Assembly (NCBI RefSeq): GCF_963678635.1
Contig: NC_087064.1
Coordinates: 19,578,509-19,642,508, forward strand
Length of the DNA: 64,000 bases
DNA from: Symsagittifera roscoffensis
Lineage: Eukaryota > Xenacoelomorpha > Acoela > Convolutidae
Reading direction: 5' to 3'
Below the pieces are notes generated by a model. That model was given only the letters and a program-made list of their open reading frames with translations, ran no database searches and was not told the DNA's origin. A program made the translations under genes and the position numbers. Below are positions 40,801-51,854 of this stretch, piece after piece; the stretch's first letter is position 1, and every line of letters starts with the position of its first letter.

Positions 40801-43276
40801 AAGACTGCTCGTATCAGGGCGAAGCCCTGAATGTTCCGACTGCCCATTAAGGTCTATGGAGCAGTAATATCATTAAAAAATTAAGTAATAAAAAAAATGA
40901 AATTTTTCTTTTTCAAAAATTTGAAGTTTTTTAAATAAAAATCATCACCCCACACGCCATATAAAGTACAAAAGGATAGATTTCGCTACTTGTAACAAAT
41001 CAATTATGGCAAATAAGCTTCGTTAAACCAATTTGGAACGATTTCTAAGACGCATTAACTCTCCGCTTACGCGTTAATAGCGCGAAATATATCGCGCGTT
41101 AATTGTCCCAAATTGTCCAAAATGGCAATCTTTAAACTCCCATAACTTTACGAAGATTGATCACAGGTGAAATATCTTTTCAAATTTGAGCTCAGGACAA
41201 CAATACCTTTCGAATGATTTTTAAAAATTCCGTCAAAAATGGCTAGTTAAAAAGTCGAAATTTGTCTGAAGAAAAAAAACCCACCCCGAGCACAAATATT
41301 CCGTTACTTTCGTATCGAAAGTCGGAACAACAAGACTGCTCGTATCAGGGCAAAGCCCTGAATGTTCCGACTGCCTTTTGAGGTTTATGGAGCAGTAATA
41401 ACAAAAAAAAATCAATAAAACAAAAAAAAAATTAAATTTTTTTTTCTCTAAAATTTGAAAATTTTAATGAAAATCATCCCCCCACACGCCATGTAGAGTA
41501 CAAAAGGATAGATTTCGCTCCTTGTAACAAATCAATTAGCTTAGTTAAGCTTTTTTCAACCAATTTGAAACAATTTTAAGACAGATTAACCCTCCGCTTA
41601 CGCGTTAATAGCGCGAATTATATCGCGCGTTTATTGTCCCAAATTGGTCAAAATAGCAATCTTGAAACCCCGTAACCTTACGAAAAACGATCACAGGAGA
41701 ATTATGTTTTCAAAGTTAAGCTCAGGACAACAATATCTTTTGAATGATATTAAAAAAAATGTTAAGAAGTCGAAAGTTGTCTGAAGAAAAAAAACCCACC
41801 CCGAGCACAAATATTCCGTTACTTTCGTATCGAAACTCGGAACAACAAGACTGCTCGTATCAAGGCGAAGCCCTGAATGTTCCGACTGCCTTTTAAGATC
41901 TATGGAGCAGTAATAACATGAAAAAATTAAGTGTAATAAAAAAAACGAATTTTTTAATATGAAACTTTTTGTGAAATTTATCCCCCCATACGCCACATAA
42001 AGCACAAAGTGATAGATTTTGCTCCTAGTAACCAGTCAAGTATGGCAAATAAATTTCCTTCAATCTATTTGGAACAACTTCTAAGACGGATTAAATTTCC
42101 GCTTACGCGTTAATAGCGCGAAAAAAATCGCGCATTAATTGTCCTAAATTGGCCAAAATGGCAATTTTTAAACCCCCGTAACTTTACCAAAAATGAAGTC
42201 GAAATTAATCTAAAGAAAAGAACCCACCCCGAGCACAAATATTCCGTTACTTTCTCATCGAAAGTCGGAACAAAAACTGAAAATTACGCTTTCAATTAGT
42301 TTTCAAAAGTTTTAAGTCCAACTTTAGCTTTGATACTTAAAAATAAACGAGACTGCTCGTATCAGTGCGAAGCCCTGAAGGTTCCGACTGCGTTTTAAGA
42401 TCTATGGAGCAGTAATAACATGAAAAAATTAAGTGTAATAAAAAAAACGAATTTTTTAAAATGAAACTTTTTGTGAAATTTATCCCCCCATACGCCACAT
42501 AAAGCACAAAGTGATAGATTTTGCTCCTAGTAACCAGTCAAGTATGGCAAATAAATTTCCTTCAATCTATTTGGAACAACTTCTAAGACGGATTAAATTT
42601 CCGCTTACGCGTTAATAGCGCGAAAAAAATCGCGCATTAATTGTCCTAAATTGGCCAAAATGGCAATTTTTAAACCCCCGTAACTTTACGAAAAATGAAG
42701 TCGAAATTAGTCTGAAGAAAAGAACCCACCCCGAGCACAAATATTCCGTTACTTTCTTCTCGAAAGTCGGAACAACAAGACTGCTCGTATCAGGGCGAGG
42801 CCCTGAATGGGCTCTTTTTCCTTAACATGAAAAAATTAAGTGTAACAAACAAAAACTAATTTTTCAATTTGAAATTTTTTGTAAAATTTATCCCCCCACA
42901 CGCCATATAAAGCTTAAAGTGATAGATTTAGCTCCTAGTAACCAGTCAAGTATGGCAAATAAGCTTCCTTCAATCAATTTGGAACGATTTCTAAGACGGA
43001 TTCAATCTCCACCTACGCGTTAATAGCGCGAACTACATCGAGCATTAAATGTCCCAAATTGGCCAAAACGGCAATCTTTAAATTCCCATAACTTTACAAA
43101 AAATGATCACAATTAAAATATCTTTTCAATTTTAAGCTCAAGACAACAATACTTTTTGACTAATTTTTAAAAAATCCCGTCAAAAATGGCTGGTTAAAAA
43201 GTCGAAAATTGTCCGAAGAAAAAAAACCCACCCCGAGTACATATATTCCGTTACTTTCATTACGAAAGTCGGAACA
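40801..43276 (+). repeat. Family A tandem array, five units
   Basis: Units start at 40801, 41332, 41847, 42349 and 42777; the first two periods are 531 and 515 bases. Each unit opens aagactgctcgtatcagggc with a hairpin (cagggc-gaa-gccctg) and then aatgttccgactgcc. In the middle lies gcgcga...tcgcgc, a second hairpin. Units end at a third hairpin (actttcg-tat-cgaaagt in the best copies) and then cggaacaa. The next unit follows directly, except for about 80 unique bases (42269-42348). GTTCCGAC near the left end and GTCGGAAC at the right end form a short inverted repeat. There is no coding capacity. Probably a non-autonomous transposable element that has formed a satellite-like array. Confidence 0.88.
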
Positions 43277-43659
43277 ACTAGCAGGACTCAAGTACAAGCC
43301 CAAGTGCTTAAATACAGAATGCCAGATGAAACTGTTTTGTTGAAAGAAAATTGCAACTAATTCTTTTTTTTTATGGTTGAGTTAAACTCTACTCTAGCTG
43401 AACTCTATAAAATACGGAATTAAGCGCCACCCTAATTTTTTTCATTATCTTTATCTGATGACATTAAAACCAGTTTATTAAGATAGGAAAAAGAATCATT
43501 TTGCAAATAGTTTGTTAGATTTTACCCACCACTGAAAATTGACACTACTTTATTAATTCTAACATCGAAGACAAGCCCTTGGTGCGCACGTAGGATGCAG
43601 GAGAAACTGACAACCGTCTTGCAAAATGTATATGCATATTTAACGGGTCCAGTTATAAT
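43277..43659. other. No gene recognised
   Basis: Unique spacer between the family A array and a MITE. Confidence 0.5.
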
Positions 43660-43948
43660 CAGGGGCAGATCTGGGATTTTTTCTTAGGTCAACCAAACTG
43701 ATTTTCCGAGCGCTCCTTAAAGACCCTTTAAGAACACCTTAAAGACCTTATTTTTACAAGAAACTAAACAAATTTGCGCCGCACACAAATTTGTTTAGAA
43801 AAAAAACTTCAAAATGCCGTGGTCGGCCACTTTTTGGAAACTTTTGACCAAAAAGTTGCGTTTTTTTGGCGCGCGCTCCCCTTGGAAATTTGCATATATT
43901 GGAAATTTGCCCCCCCCCCCCCCCACCTCCCTACTATATCCGCCACTG
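43660..43948 (-). mobile_element. hAT-type MITE, copy 4, reverse orientation
   Basis: Starts caggggcagatctggg and ends tatccgccactg, the two ends in the orientation opposite to copies 1-3. It holds a C17 run. Flanking octamers gttataat and aataaaat do not match well, so the target duplication has decayed or an end is displaced. Confidence 0.7.
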
Positions 43949-45247
43949 AATAAAATATTTGCGCAAGGTTTGGTTTCCATTCCAAACACGCTTCAACGAG
44001 ACAGTACAATAATTGACAAAAGTGACGAAAAAAAAATGCCCGGGTGGACCAAAGTAGCTTTCTTGGATTTTTTCTTACAAGAATCTTACAACTTCTAACA
44101 AAATTAGGCTCTAAAAATAATACAAGAAAGAGAATTTTTCTAATAAGAAAAATGTGAGACAGTGATTGTTCTGGCAAGAAAGTTGTGAAATACGAACTTT
44201 TCCCACAAATGTTTTGGAAAGTTTTTTTTTCGTTTCTATTTTTAAAAATATTATTACAACAAAATTCAAATTTAATTGCTGTGGAAAAATACAATAACCG
44301 AACCTCGTAAGTAAAAAAATCGATTTCCTACACGCATAAACGAAAAATTTTGAGCTAGTTTTTTTGCTGAGTTTAAAAAATTTTGTTTATCTACATGAAC
44401 CCACAATCAACACGTCCAAAGCTATCTGACATGATTTGTCAAAATTGATTTCTTATTATCTCCAAAAAAACCGCTTAGAACTAGGAGAATTTTTCAAAAG
44501 ATTTTGTGTTCCAGAATTTTTTGTTCAAATGGCATACGTTACTAAACCTACCGGAAATTTTGTACCTACATAAATCGAAAAACTTCTGACAATTTTTTTG
44601 AGTTGTGCTGGAGATGATTTGCTAAGAAGAAAAAATTGCCAAAACACTTTGAATATACTACACCGTACTGAGAATAGCAAATTTTTCCAAAATTTATTAT
44701 TGCCTGTTATTACGCTGTAGTATATTCAAAGTGTTTTGGCAATTTTGATGAGCTTTGGCGAAGATGTTTTGCTTATAAGAAAAATGGAAGAAAATTTGTT
44801 ACAAATCTTATAAGAAGTTCTTATTTTACTTTTTGTAATGTAGTCAACCCCAATAGTGCCGAAATTAAAACAAACTGAAAAGTTAAGGCAAAGGCCACTA
44901 ACCCGGAAGTCTTCAATTCAAACTAAACGGTGAGAAGGCTTTGCCGCGATAACCAGCTGCTTCGCGGTGATAACCGGCTCTAATTTCTATAAAGAACCCT
45001 ACACATTGCTGGCTAGCTCGCATCTTGTTGACGAGAATGCGGCGGATACTTTTGCGTTTTTTTTTAAATAAAATGTTCTTAACAGTACCAAATTACATCG
45101 TTTTTCGGCTCAGTTGAAAATATTTCAGTTTTGGCAATGTTGTGTTTAAAAGGTCGGTTGATGAACGCGTTGTTTTGACTCACAAAATTGTATTTTTTGT
45201 ATTTTTCATTGCATATCGAAGATATTAGATCTACGCATTCAAGAAAA
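43949..45247. other. No gene; contains a 27-bp inverted repeat
   Basis: AT-rich sequence with loosely repeated poly-T motifs. The only clear structure is the inverted repeat at 44636-44742, listed separately. Confidence 0.5.
44636..44742. repeat. Perfect 27-bp inverted repeat
   Basis: Left arm ttgccaaaacac...tactaca (44636-44662) and right arm tgtagtat...ttttggcaa (44716-44742) are exact reverse complements, with a 53-base loop. Possibly the core of a MITE. Confidence 0.85.
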
Positions 45248-45776
45248 TAAGACTGCTCGTATCAGGGCGAAGCCCTGAATGTTCCGACTACCTTTTAGGG
45301 TTTTATGGAGCAGTAATAACATTAAAAAATTTAATGTAATTAAATAAAATCAATTTTTTTTCTAAAAATTGAAATCTTTTTATGAAAACCATTCCCCCAC
45401 ACTCCAAATAAAGTATAAAAAGATAGATTTAGCTCCTTGTAATAAATCAATTATGGCAAATAAGCTTCTTTTAACTAATTTGGAACGATTTTAAGACGGA
45501 TTAACTCTCCGCTTACGCATAATAGCGCCAAATATATCGCAGGCTAATTGTACCAAATTGACCAAAATGGCAATCTTTAAACCCCCATAACCTTACGAAA
45601 AATGTTCACAAGTAAAATATCTTTTCAAACTTGAGCTCAGGACAACAATACCTTTTGAATGATATTTGAAAAAATCCGTCAAAAATGGCTAGTTAACAAG
45701 TCGAAATTTGTCAGAAGAAAAAAAACCCACCCCGAGCACAAATATTCCGTTACTTTCGTATCGAAAGTCGGAACAA
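45248..45776 (+). repeat. Family A repeat, single full copy
   Basis: 529 bp from aagactgctcg to gtcggaacaa, with the end hairpins intact and the central hairpin mutated. Confidence 0.85.
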
Positions 45777-46115
45777 TAAGAAAGAAAAAGTTGCCAGCTT
45801 GGGCTATTTGGATTTTAATCAATGCGTGTATTATATCACTCATGAATCATGCCCAGCGCTTTAGTTGCGAATCAATCCAAATAAGTTTTCTGAAATGAAT
45901 GGAGGCAAGCTGATCAGCTCAAATATTTCGTTACTTGACGAATATCTTACTTGATGACTTGAAACTTCAATTGGTTCAAAAAAAAATTAACACTTTTTAT
46001 GTAAGGTTAAATGATAGTCAAAATGTTCAAAAATTGGCCGCTATGCAAAAAACTTTGTTGGTTTAGCGGACTTTTTAGAGTTGATCTGTGTTGCATTGTG
46101 TTTTTTGTGTTGTAG
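45777..46115. other. No gene recognised; likely intron before the GPCR exon
   Basis: Ends with a T/G-rich stretch and gttgtag, used as the acceptor for the next feature. Confidence 0.5.
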
Positions 46116-46283
46116 TGTGTACAGTTTGCTGATGATAGCACTGGACAGATATGTGGCAGTGGTGACACCCTTCTCCATGCTGTTCAAGAGAGTCACCCTC
46201 AAGTGGTGGCTTCTCCTCATCTGGCTTCTCTCCTTCTCGTCCGCCCTCCCACCCACCATCATCTCACACATCACACACATTAG
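46116..46283 (+). CDS. Class A GPCR, single exon (end of TM3 to TM4)
   Basis: This 168-bp GC-richer exon lies between gttgtag (AG 46114-46115) and AG/GTACATC (GT 46284-46285). It encodes the end of TM3 with the DRY signature (SLLMIALDRYVAVVTPF). The second intracellular loop (SMLFKRVTLK) follows, then TM4 (WWLLLIWLLSFSSALPP), which has a tryptophan near the conserved 4.50 position. The LDRYVAVVTPF pattern is typical of amine/peptide rhodopsin-like receptors, but the ligand cannot be inferred from this piece. I found no neighbouring exon with the other helices. It may be part of a long-intron gene reaching beyond what I recognise, or an isolated fragment. Confidence 0.75.
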   Translation, partial: CVQFADDSTGQICGSGDTLLHAVQESHPQVVASPHLASLLLVRPPTHHHLTHHTH

Positions 46284-46734
46284 GTACATCATGAAGATTC
46301 TAGAGTTCTAGAACATTCTGAAAGTATTCTAGAACATTATGAAACTATTTTGATGTAATTTGTGGCGTTGACTTCAATGTGGGCCAATTAATTTTTTTAA
46401 TCCTTGGGGGAACGTATCAAAATTTGTAAAGAGTTTTTGCTGCTCCTCACAACTTTCGTTTCAATCAGCTGATTATGCTTCTTTTTTGTACTAATCTCAA
46501 CCCCCTCCTCAAATACAGATCTTCATGTTATTATGGTTATCGCTTTCAGTCCCAAACTTTTTTTACAGTTACTGAGAAGTATACTTTGAGATTGAACCAG
46601 ATTTTTGAAAATTGAATGAAAACGAGAATTAGCTAAACTAAATCAACTCCTTTGCTCTGGCGTTATTCAGAAAAATCACAGATTAGTGCAGCATCAATTG
46701 CCCAAGTTTAAATTACTTCCAACGGACGCATTTA
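46284..46734. other. No gene recognised
   Basis: Starts with the donor of the GPCR exon; otherwise unassigned AT-rich sequence. Confidence 0.5.
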
Positions 46735-47340
46735 TTCATCCCGGTTTTATGGCCACGGGGCATAAAATTTGCAACTTTTTTTTCAACTAGAAGATGAACG
46801 AAGTTTTTCTTCACGTTTTTGTCGTTTCCTCTGCAATTATCTTAAGTTTAGGGCTCAAATTTTGACACATGCCAGATAAAATTAATTTAAACATTTAGTT
46901 CGGCCAAAGTTTGAAAAATTTGTTTCGAATTTGTAAATTAGCCAGCATTTCATAACTATTTTAGAGGCCTTCTTGCTTTGGAAACATCCTCGCACAAAAT
47001 ATAAGGATTTCGAATTAGTTGTCTCAAATTAGTTATGTTGAAAGCTGATGTTGGAAGCAGATTCAAATTCCTTGTATTTTTGCGAGGATGTTTCCAAATC
47101 AAAAACAATCATAGCATAATTATGAGATACTGGCTAAATTCTGCATTCGGAACGAGATTTTCCGAACGTTTAGTCCAGCTAAGTCCGATCAATTAGTTTT
47201 ATCTAGCATGTGTTAGATTTTAAACCCTATATCTTAAATAGCTGCAGAGAAAACAACAAAAAGGTGGAGAAAACTTATATTCATTTGCTCGTTGAAATCA
47301 AAAACCTGCAAAATCTATGTCCCGTAACTAGAGAAGGGTA
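46735..47340. mobile_element. Large fold-back element with ~290-bp arms
   Basis: The two halves are imperfect reverse complements along their full length. The inner arms (ttggaaacatcctcgc at 46979 and gcgaggatgtttccaa near 47082) are the best conserved. Further out, acatgccagataaaatta pairs with taattag...tagcatgt, and the outer ends (cccggtttta, 46749; taactagagaaggg, 47325) still align. The centre is about 45 bases. No open frame. Confidence 0.75.
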
Positions 47341-47529
47341 CTATACACTTATTTCTGCTAGTATGAAGTGGTCATAAGGAAGAAAAATCAGCTCTTCGAC
47401 TATCGCACCTATCAATCATAATTGGAGTACCTTTTCACCACAGGTTATGTAATTTGCTATTGTTAATTTCATAATTTTTAATGCAACAATGAGAATATAA
47501 ACTCACAACTAACATCTTTATTCGTGAGG

Positions 47530-47750
47530 AGACAATAAGTAACAGGCGACAATTCTTAACAGACAACAATTCGTTACAAGCGACAATTTGTAACAGTAGG
47601 TTGGGCAAGGATCACAGATTCACACGCAGTATTCCTCTCGTGCCTGGTGCAGCGGAGAGAAGCCGAGCGAGTATGCTACTTGTCAATGAGTTGTTACAAG
47701 CTGTCGCTTGTCACAAATTGTTGCTTGCCACAAATTGTCGCCCTACCAGT
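47530..47750. mobile_element. Small MITE with repeated GACAATTTGT termini
   Basis: The left end carries a ~17-bp unit (gacaattcgttacaagc-like) three times. The right end carries the reverse complement (gtcacaaattgttgcttgcc) several times. Together they make ~60-bp inverted termini around a GC-richer centre (gtgcagcggagagaagccg). Confidence 0.6.
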
Positions 47751-48900
47751 TTTATTTGACGCTACTTGACAATATTTTCACCACTTTTAATTTTATTGTT
47801 GATTAAAGAGGTCCTACGAATAAATTTAGGATTTTACAGCATACAATAAATTTTTTAAAAATGGTGAAAAACAAACAGACTGTTAAACATGCAAAATTTC
47901 AATGCATTGATTTCACTACAGACTGCAAATAGGTTTTGCAAAAAAAAAATCCAAATATGGGGGGAATTGGAAAATAGCCAATTTTAGATGTTTAAACGGT
48001 TCATGATTCATTATAATGATAACATTTTGGGTGAAATTTTAATAAATGATAATCAATTATAGTTGATTATAATTTTTCCGAAAATCTTTTATAATCTTTC
48101 ACAATCTCTTGTAACCTATTTTAATCTATATAAAAGATTATGATCCTTATTTCTATAGAAAATCATTTATAATGCATTACAATTTAGCTATTCTGCATGA
48201 AATCATAGTGAAAATCAGTAAGAAATAGAAAATCAGTACACAATAAACAGTAAGAAAACAAACAGTAAGAAAAGATACCAACTGAAAAAAAAAACACAAA
48301 ACAAAATAAAATGAAAAGGAGCGAAAAGGATTACAATTCAATAAAACTTCCAAAAAAAATTCAAAAAGTTATCGATTATAATCGATTTTAAAGATTATAG
48401 TGTTTTTTTTTGTTTCGAAAAATAGTAACATTATAATCCATTTTAGTCGATTATAGTCGTTACTTTTTGAAATTTATGGAGACTGACAATCAAAATCCAT
48501 TATAATCTATTCTTTTTTCTTTTTACTGAGTGCGGGTTGTTTCTGATCATGCTCTGATCATAAAAACAAAACCATGGCTCTTTTACAGTCCCCCCCTTTC
48601 AAATTCAATTTTGAAAAGCTTAATTAACGTTGTCATATTGCAATGAAATTTGGCATGGTGAACAAATCTTCAACTGTGAACAGATTTGTTCGTCATACAT
48701 AACAGCGTAACATCACGCATTTAGCCGTAACAACACGTAAAACAAACATAAAATTCAGTATTTTGAAAGGGAAAACTGGAAAAGAGCCAAAACCATCTGT
48801 TGGAGCCAGCAAAGGGTCTCAGCCTGAAACAAAAAAAAACTTGAAACATTTGATGTTTTGATGCTTTATTACAGGGAGCATATTTAATTGTCTCGTCTAT
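47751..48900. other. AT-rich sequence with repeated TTATAATC motifs; no gene
   Basis: Between about 48000 and 48510 the motif ttataatc and its reverse complement gattataa recur many times, making weak palindromes. It may be a decayed MITE; boundaries are not clear. Confidence 0.4.
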
Positions 48901-48901
48901 A

Positions 48902-49370
48902 CCCGGGTTGAAGTCCCACCGTTAATTATCGCTTTTTCTGTAGTGTCCCAGTGATCGCTATTTTCCAGCGCTGATTCATGTATAATTCAGAGTTTGCTGC
49001 ATAGATAAACTTGCGATTTTTCAGAGCTATTTCAGTATTGATTCCGTAGAAAATCATCGCAAAAACTTGAGAAATTTTAACTCATTCTAGTAGCTTTTAA
49101 ATGAGGGTTATAGAAGATAAGCTCTTTAGCTTAAGTGTCATTAAGGGTTGATAGCGCAGAAGTAGCATACAGGTCTACAAATGTAAAGCGCTGTTTTTTC
49201 TCATTTTGATAGGCTTTTTATTGCTGTTTCATTGCTGAAAATAAGCCAAATTAGCGATATTTATCGATAAAATTTGCTATTGTGGCAATGAACATCGATA
49301 ATTCATCGATGACGATTGCTGTTTTTTTTTCACTTTTAATCGCTAATTTTTAATGTGAGCTCAACCCGGG
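48902..49370. mobile_element. MITE with CCCGGGTTGA ends and TA target duplication
   Basis: Starts cccgggttgaagtcccacc and ends gtgagctcaacccggg. The termini match as reverse complements over the first 10 bases and partly for about 35. Both sides are flanked by TA, the duplication typical of Tc1/mariner-type insertion. The 469-bp body is non-coding. Confidence 0.7.
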
Positions 49371-49860
49371 TAAGCTTTGTTCTTGTGCTCATTCGACTTT
49401 TTTCAGCACGCATGAAATGCTCATTTAAACATTTAATTTCTTGTGAGAATATTCGAAACCTTCATTTTAGCTTAGTGGAAACCATATCCGGTCTCAACAA
49501 ACGTTTTCGCCCCAAAACTGAGCGCCTTTGGCTCACCTTATTTATCATCAAATTGTGCTTCATGTGTGTTAGTACACGCCATACTCATTAAAATACGACA
49601 AAAATATTTGTTCATTAGCTTTCAAGGCTCACCTGTAAACCTAAGTTGTCTTGATATTTATCTATCTGTCTGTGTATAACTCAATATTATTACTCAGATA
49701 GCGACCTGGGTTGTAAAAGGCCGAAGTAACGCTGCATCTGATTGAGCAGAATTTAGGAGGCGTAAAATCCTAGATTTTTTGGGTTTTCATTATAGTTTCT
49801 GTACTAATTCGAGAACACTTCAACTTCTTCGAAACTTCAATTCTGCTTTTCGCATAAAAA
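49371..49860. other. Upstream region of the B-box gene
   Basis: No gene recognised. No clear TATA box or other promoter element was identified. Confidence 0.4.
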
Positions 49861-51854
49861 ATGGACATAAAATCCCAGGCTTCCTTGTTATGTTCCGAAA
49901 AACAAACTCAATCCACAAGAGAACAAAAGAATCCGGGAAGGCCAATAAAAGAATCTGAATCTAAACTTGAAAGTCAAAATCCAGTTTTATGCCATGAAAA
50001 AAGATGCAGAGCAAGTTTGAGTGACTGCAAAACAAAATTTATCTGCAAGACTTGCGGTGAAAAAGAAGACCCCGAAAACACTACCAAATATTTTTGCCTC
50101 GATTGCATAGCCGTGCATATCCGAAATTCAGATGAAGTTACCGACCAGAAAGGTATTCCGGTATCTGTAAAAAGCATAAAAGAATCGAAAACTTTATCTG
50201 CTCTACCTGTGATCTGAAAATGATTTGCCTGAAATGTTGTTTGAATCATCACAAGGCACACGATTTCTCGGATGTTATTGAAGATGAGGACGCAATTTCG
50301 TTCCCCATTTATGAGACCCAAAAGGCGCTGGAGCAACTCTGTCGTGTCGATAAACAAACTGTTACCGTATTAGAAAAATGCAAAGCTACAGAAACGAAAT
50401 TTGCAGCTGTCACCGATATTTATAGTGTTGATTACATCAATGACATGCTTCAAGATATATGCTCAGGGGCTATACAATTGGTGCAACCAGAATTAAAATT
50501 CGTGAAAGAGTTTCAGAAAGAGCAAAAACGATTGCTATCAAGTGCGTCGAGCAAATGGGAATCGCTTTTGAACGAGATAGGAAAATCACAAAGTGCCGCT
50601 CGAGAAGTTTTATCTTCCTCTCCCTTAACCGCTGCGGGGCTCTTATCTGACAAACAAGTAACTTCGCTGATTCAAAAACTAGGACAAGAACAAAAGTATG
50701 GAGTATTCTATTTAGCAGCGGGATCGATTGAAAACTTTCACTCAAACATTGTTAGGAATCGCAAGCAGCTGCAGAACGATATAGCTCAATACTTGCAAGA
50801 GTTTTTGAAGCATTTCAAATATGAAAAGATCACAATATCAAAACTGAATGCCCACACGATAATTGATCCATTTCATGAGACAAAAATAATTGGAAACAGC
50901 GGAAATTTACTGTTAGCGTCTTGTACTCAGTATTTTTCTGTCGCTATTCCAAAAGCCGAGGGGTATCAGATTTCCAAATTCTGTATGACAACGTGTGAAT
51001 CAAGTTATTCTTATCACAAATCGCAACCAGAAAACCAGCATTTTAAATTCAAATTCATTCCAAGCTTCAATGAAATAAGTTATTTTTGTGGTGGGAATCT
51101 TGTATATAATTTCAACCAACAATACGATAGTTCTCAGGTTCTCAGAGCCGAGAAATCTCTAGCTTATTTTGATTTTCGTGAATCGTACCCAATGGTGATT
51201 ATGAGTTGTCAAACTACTGGTTCCTGGAAGACAACTTACCAGTTTGTTCAATTCGAGCAACTCAGTCAAAGCCCTCCTGACACTAAATTCCCACCTAAAT
51301 GCTCGTATAACACCTCGCTTAACGTTGGTACTGTTCATCTATGCGCATCAAAACTCTACCCAGAGGAACCATATTCATTCAGTTTTGCAAGCGCATCTGG
51401 CTGCCAGTGGGGTTCACCCATTATAGCATGTATCTCGAAAAACTCTCTTTTCCTTTATGCGATATCCAATTCTCAAGAAACAGATTTTGGAAACTGCCCC
51501 GTGAATTGTGATAAGATTGAAACCAATACACACAAAGGCAAATTCGGATGTGGTTTTTTTCATGAGTTCGGATTCAGTGGATACACAAAACGCAGACTGC
51601 TTCTTGGAAGCTGGTGTGTTGAGTGTCAGAACTTACAGGTGCTCAGAATTGAAACAGATATCACTGAACTACCTACAAACAGTCTAAATGATAAATCGGA
51701 AGTGATAATTGATCTTCAATTCCAATTCGCAACTGGAATTGAAAGTGTAGCGTCATATAAGGGTGGACTCTTGATTGTGACCAAAGACTGGAAACTCTTC
51801 ACTTGCCATGATATCACAAGTGCCGAAATGCAGGCTTTGTATTATAAAATTTAG
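49861..51854 (+). pseudogene. B-box zinc-finger (TRIM-like) protein, one frame break
   Basis: Frame one (ATG 49861 to TGA 50217) has a polar N-terminus, no RING finger, and a Cys-rich block like a first B-box (FICKTCGEKEDPENTTKYFC and CLDCIAVH). Frame two (open from about 50136 to TAG-stop 51854) starts the second B-box, CKKHKRIENFICSTCDLKM then CLKCCLNHHKAHDF, with the C-x2-H-C-x2-C-C-x2-C-H-x2-H spacing typical of B-box 2. A helical coiled-coil region follows (about 50330-50850). The C-terminal half, about 330 residues, is rich in aromatics and beta-forming residues and has no recognised domain. The frames overlap at 50136-50217, so a single indel there would restore the expected order. No intron is needed, so this could be an intronless gene, a pseudogene or a base-call error. 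The ATG at 50220 would lose part of the second B-box. Confidence 0.72.

Noticed and set aside
43814-44294. Open frames on both strands around the C17 run
   Set aside because: They span a MITE with homopolymers; frames are chance.
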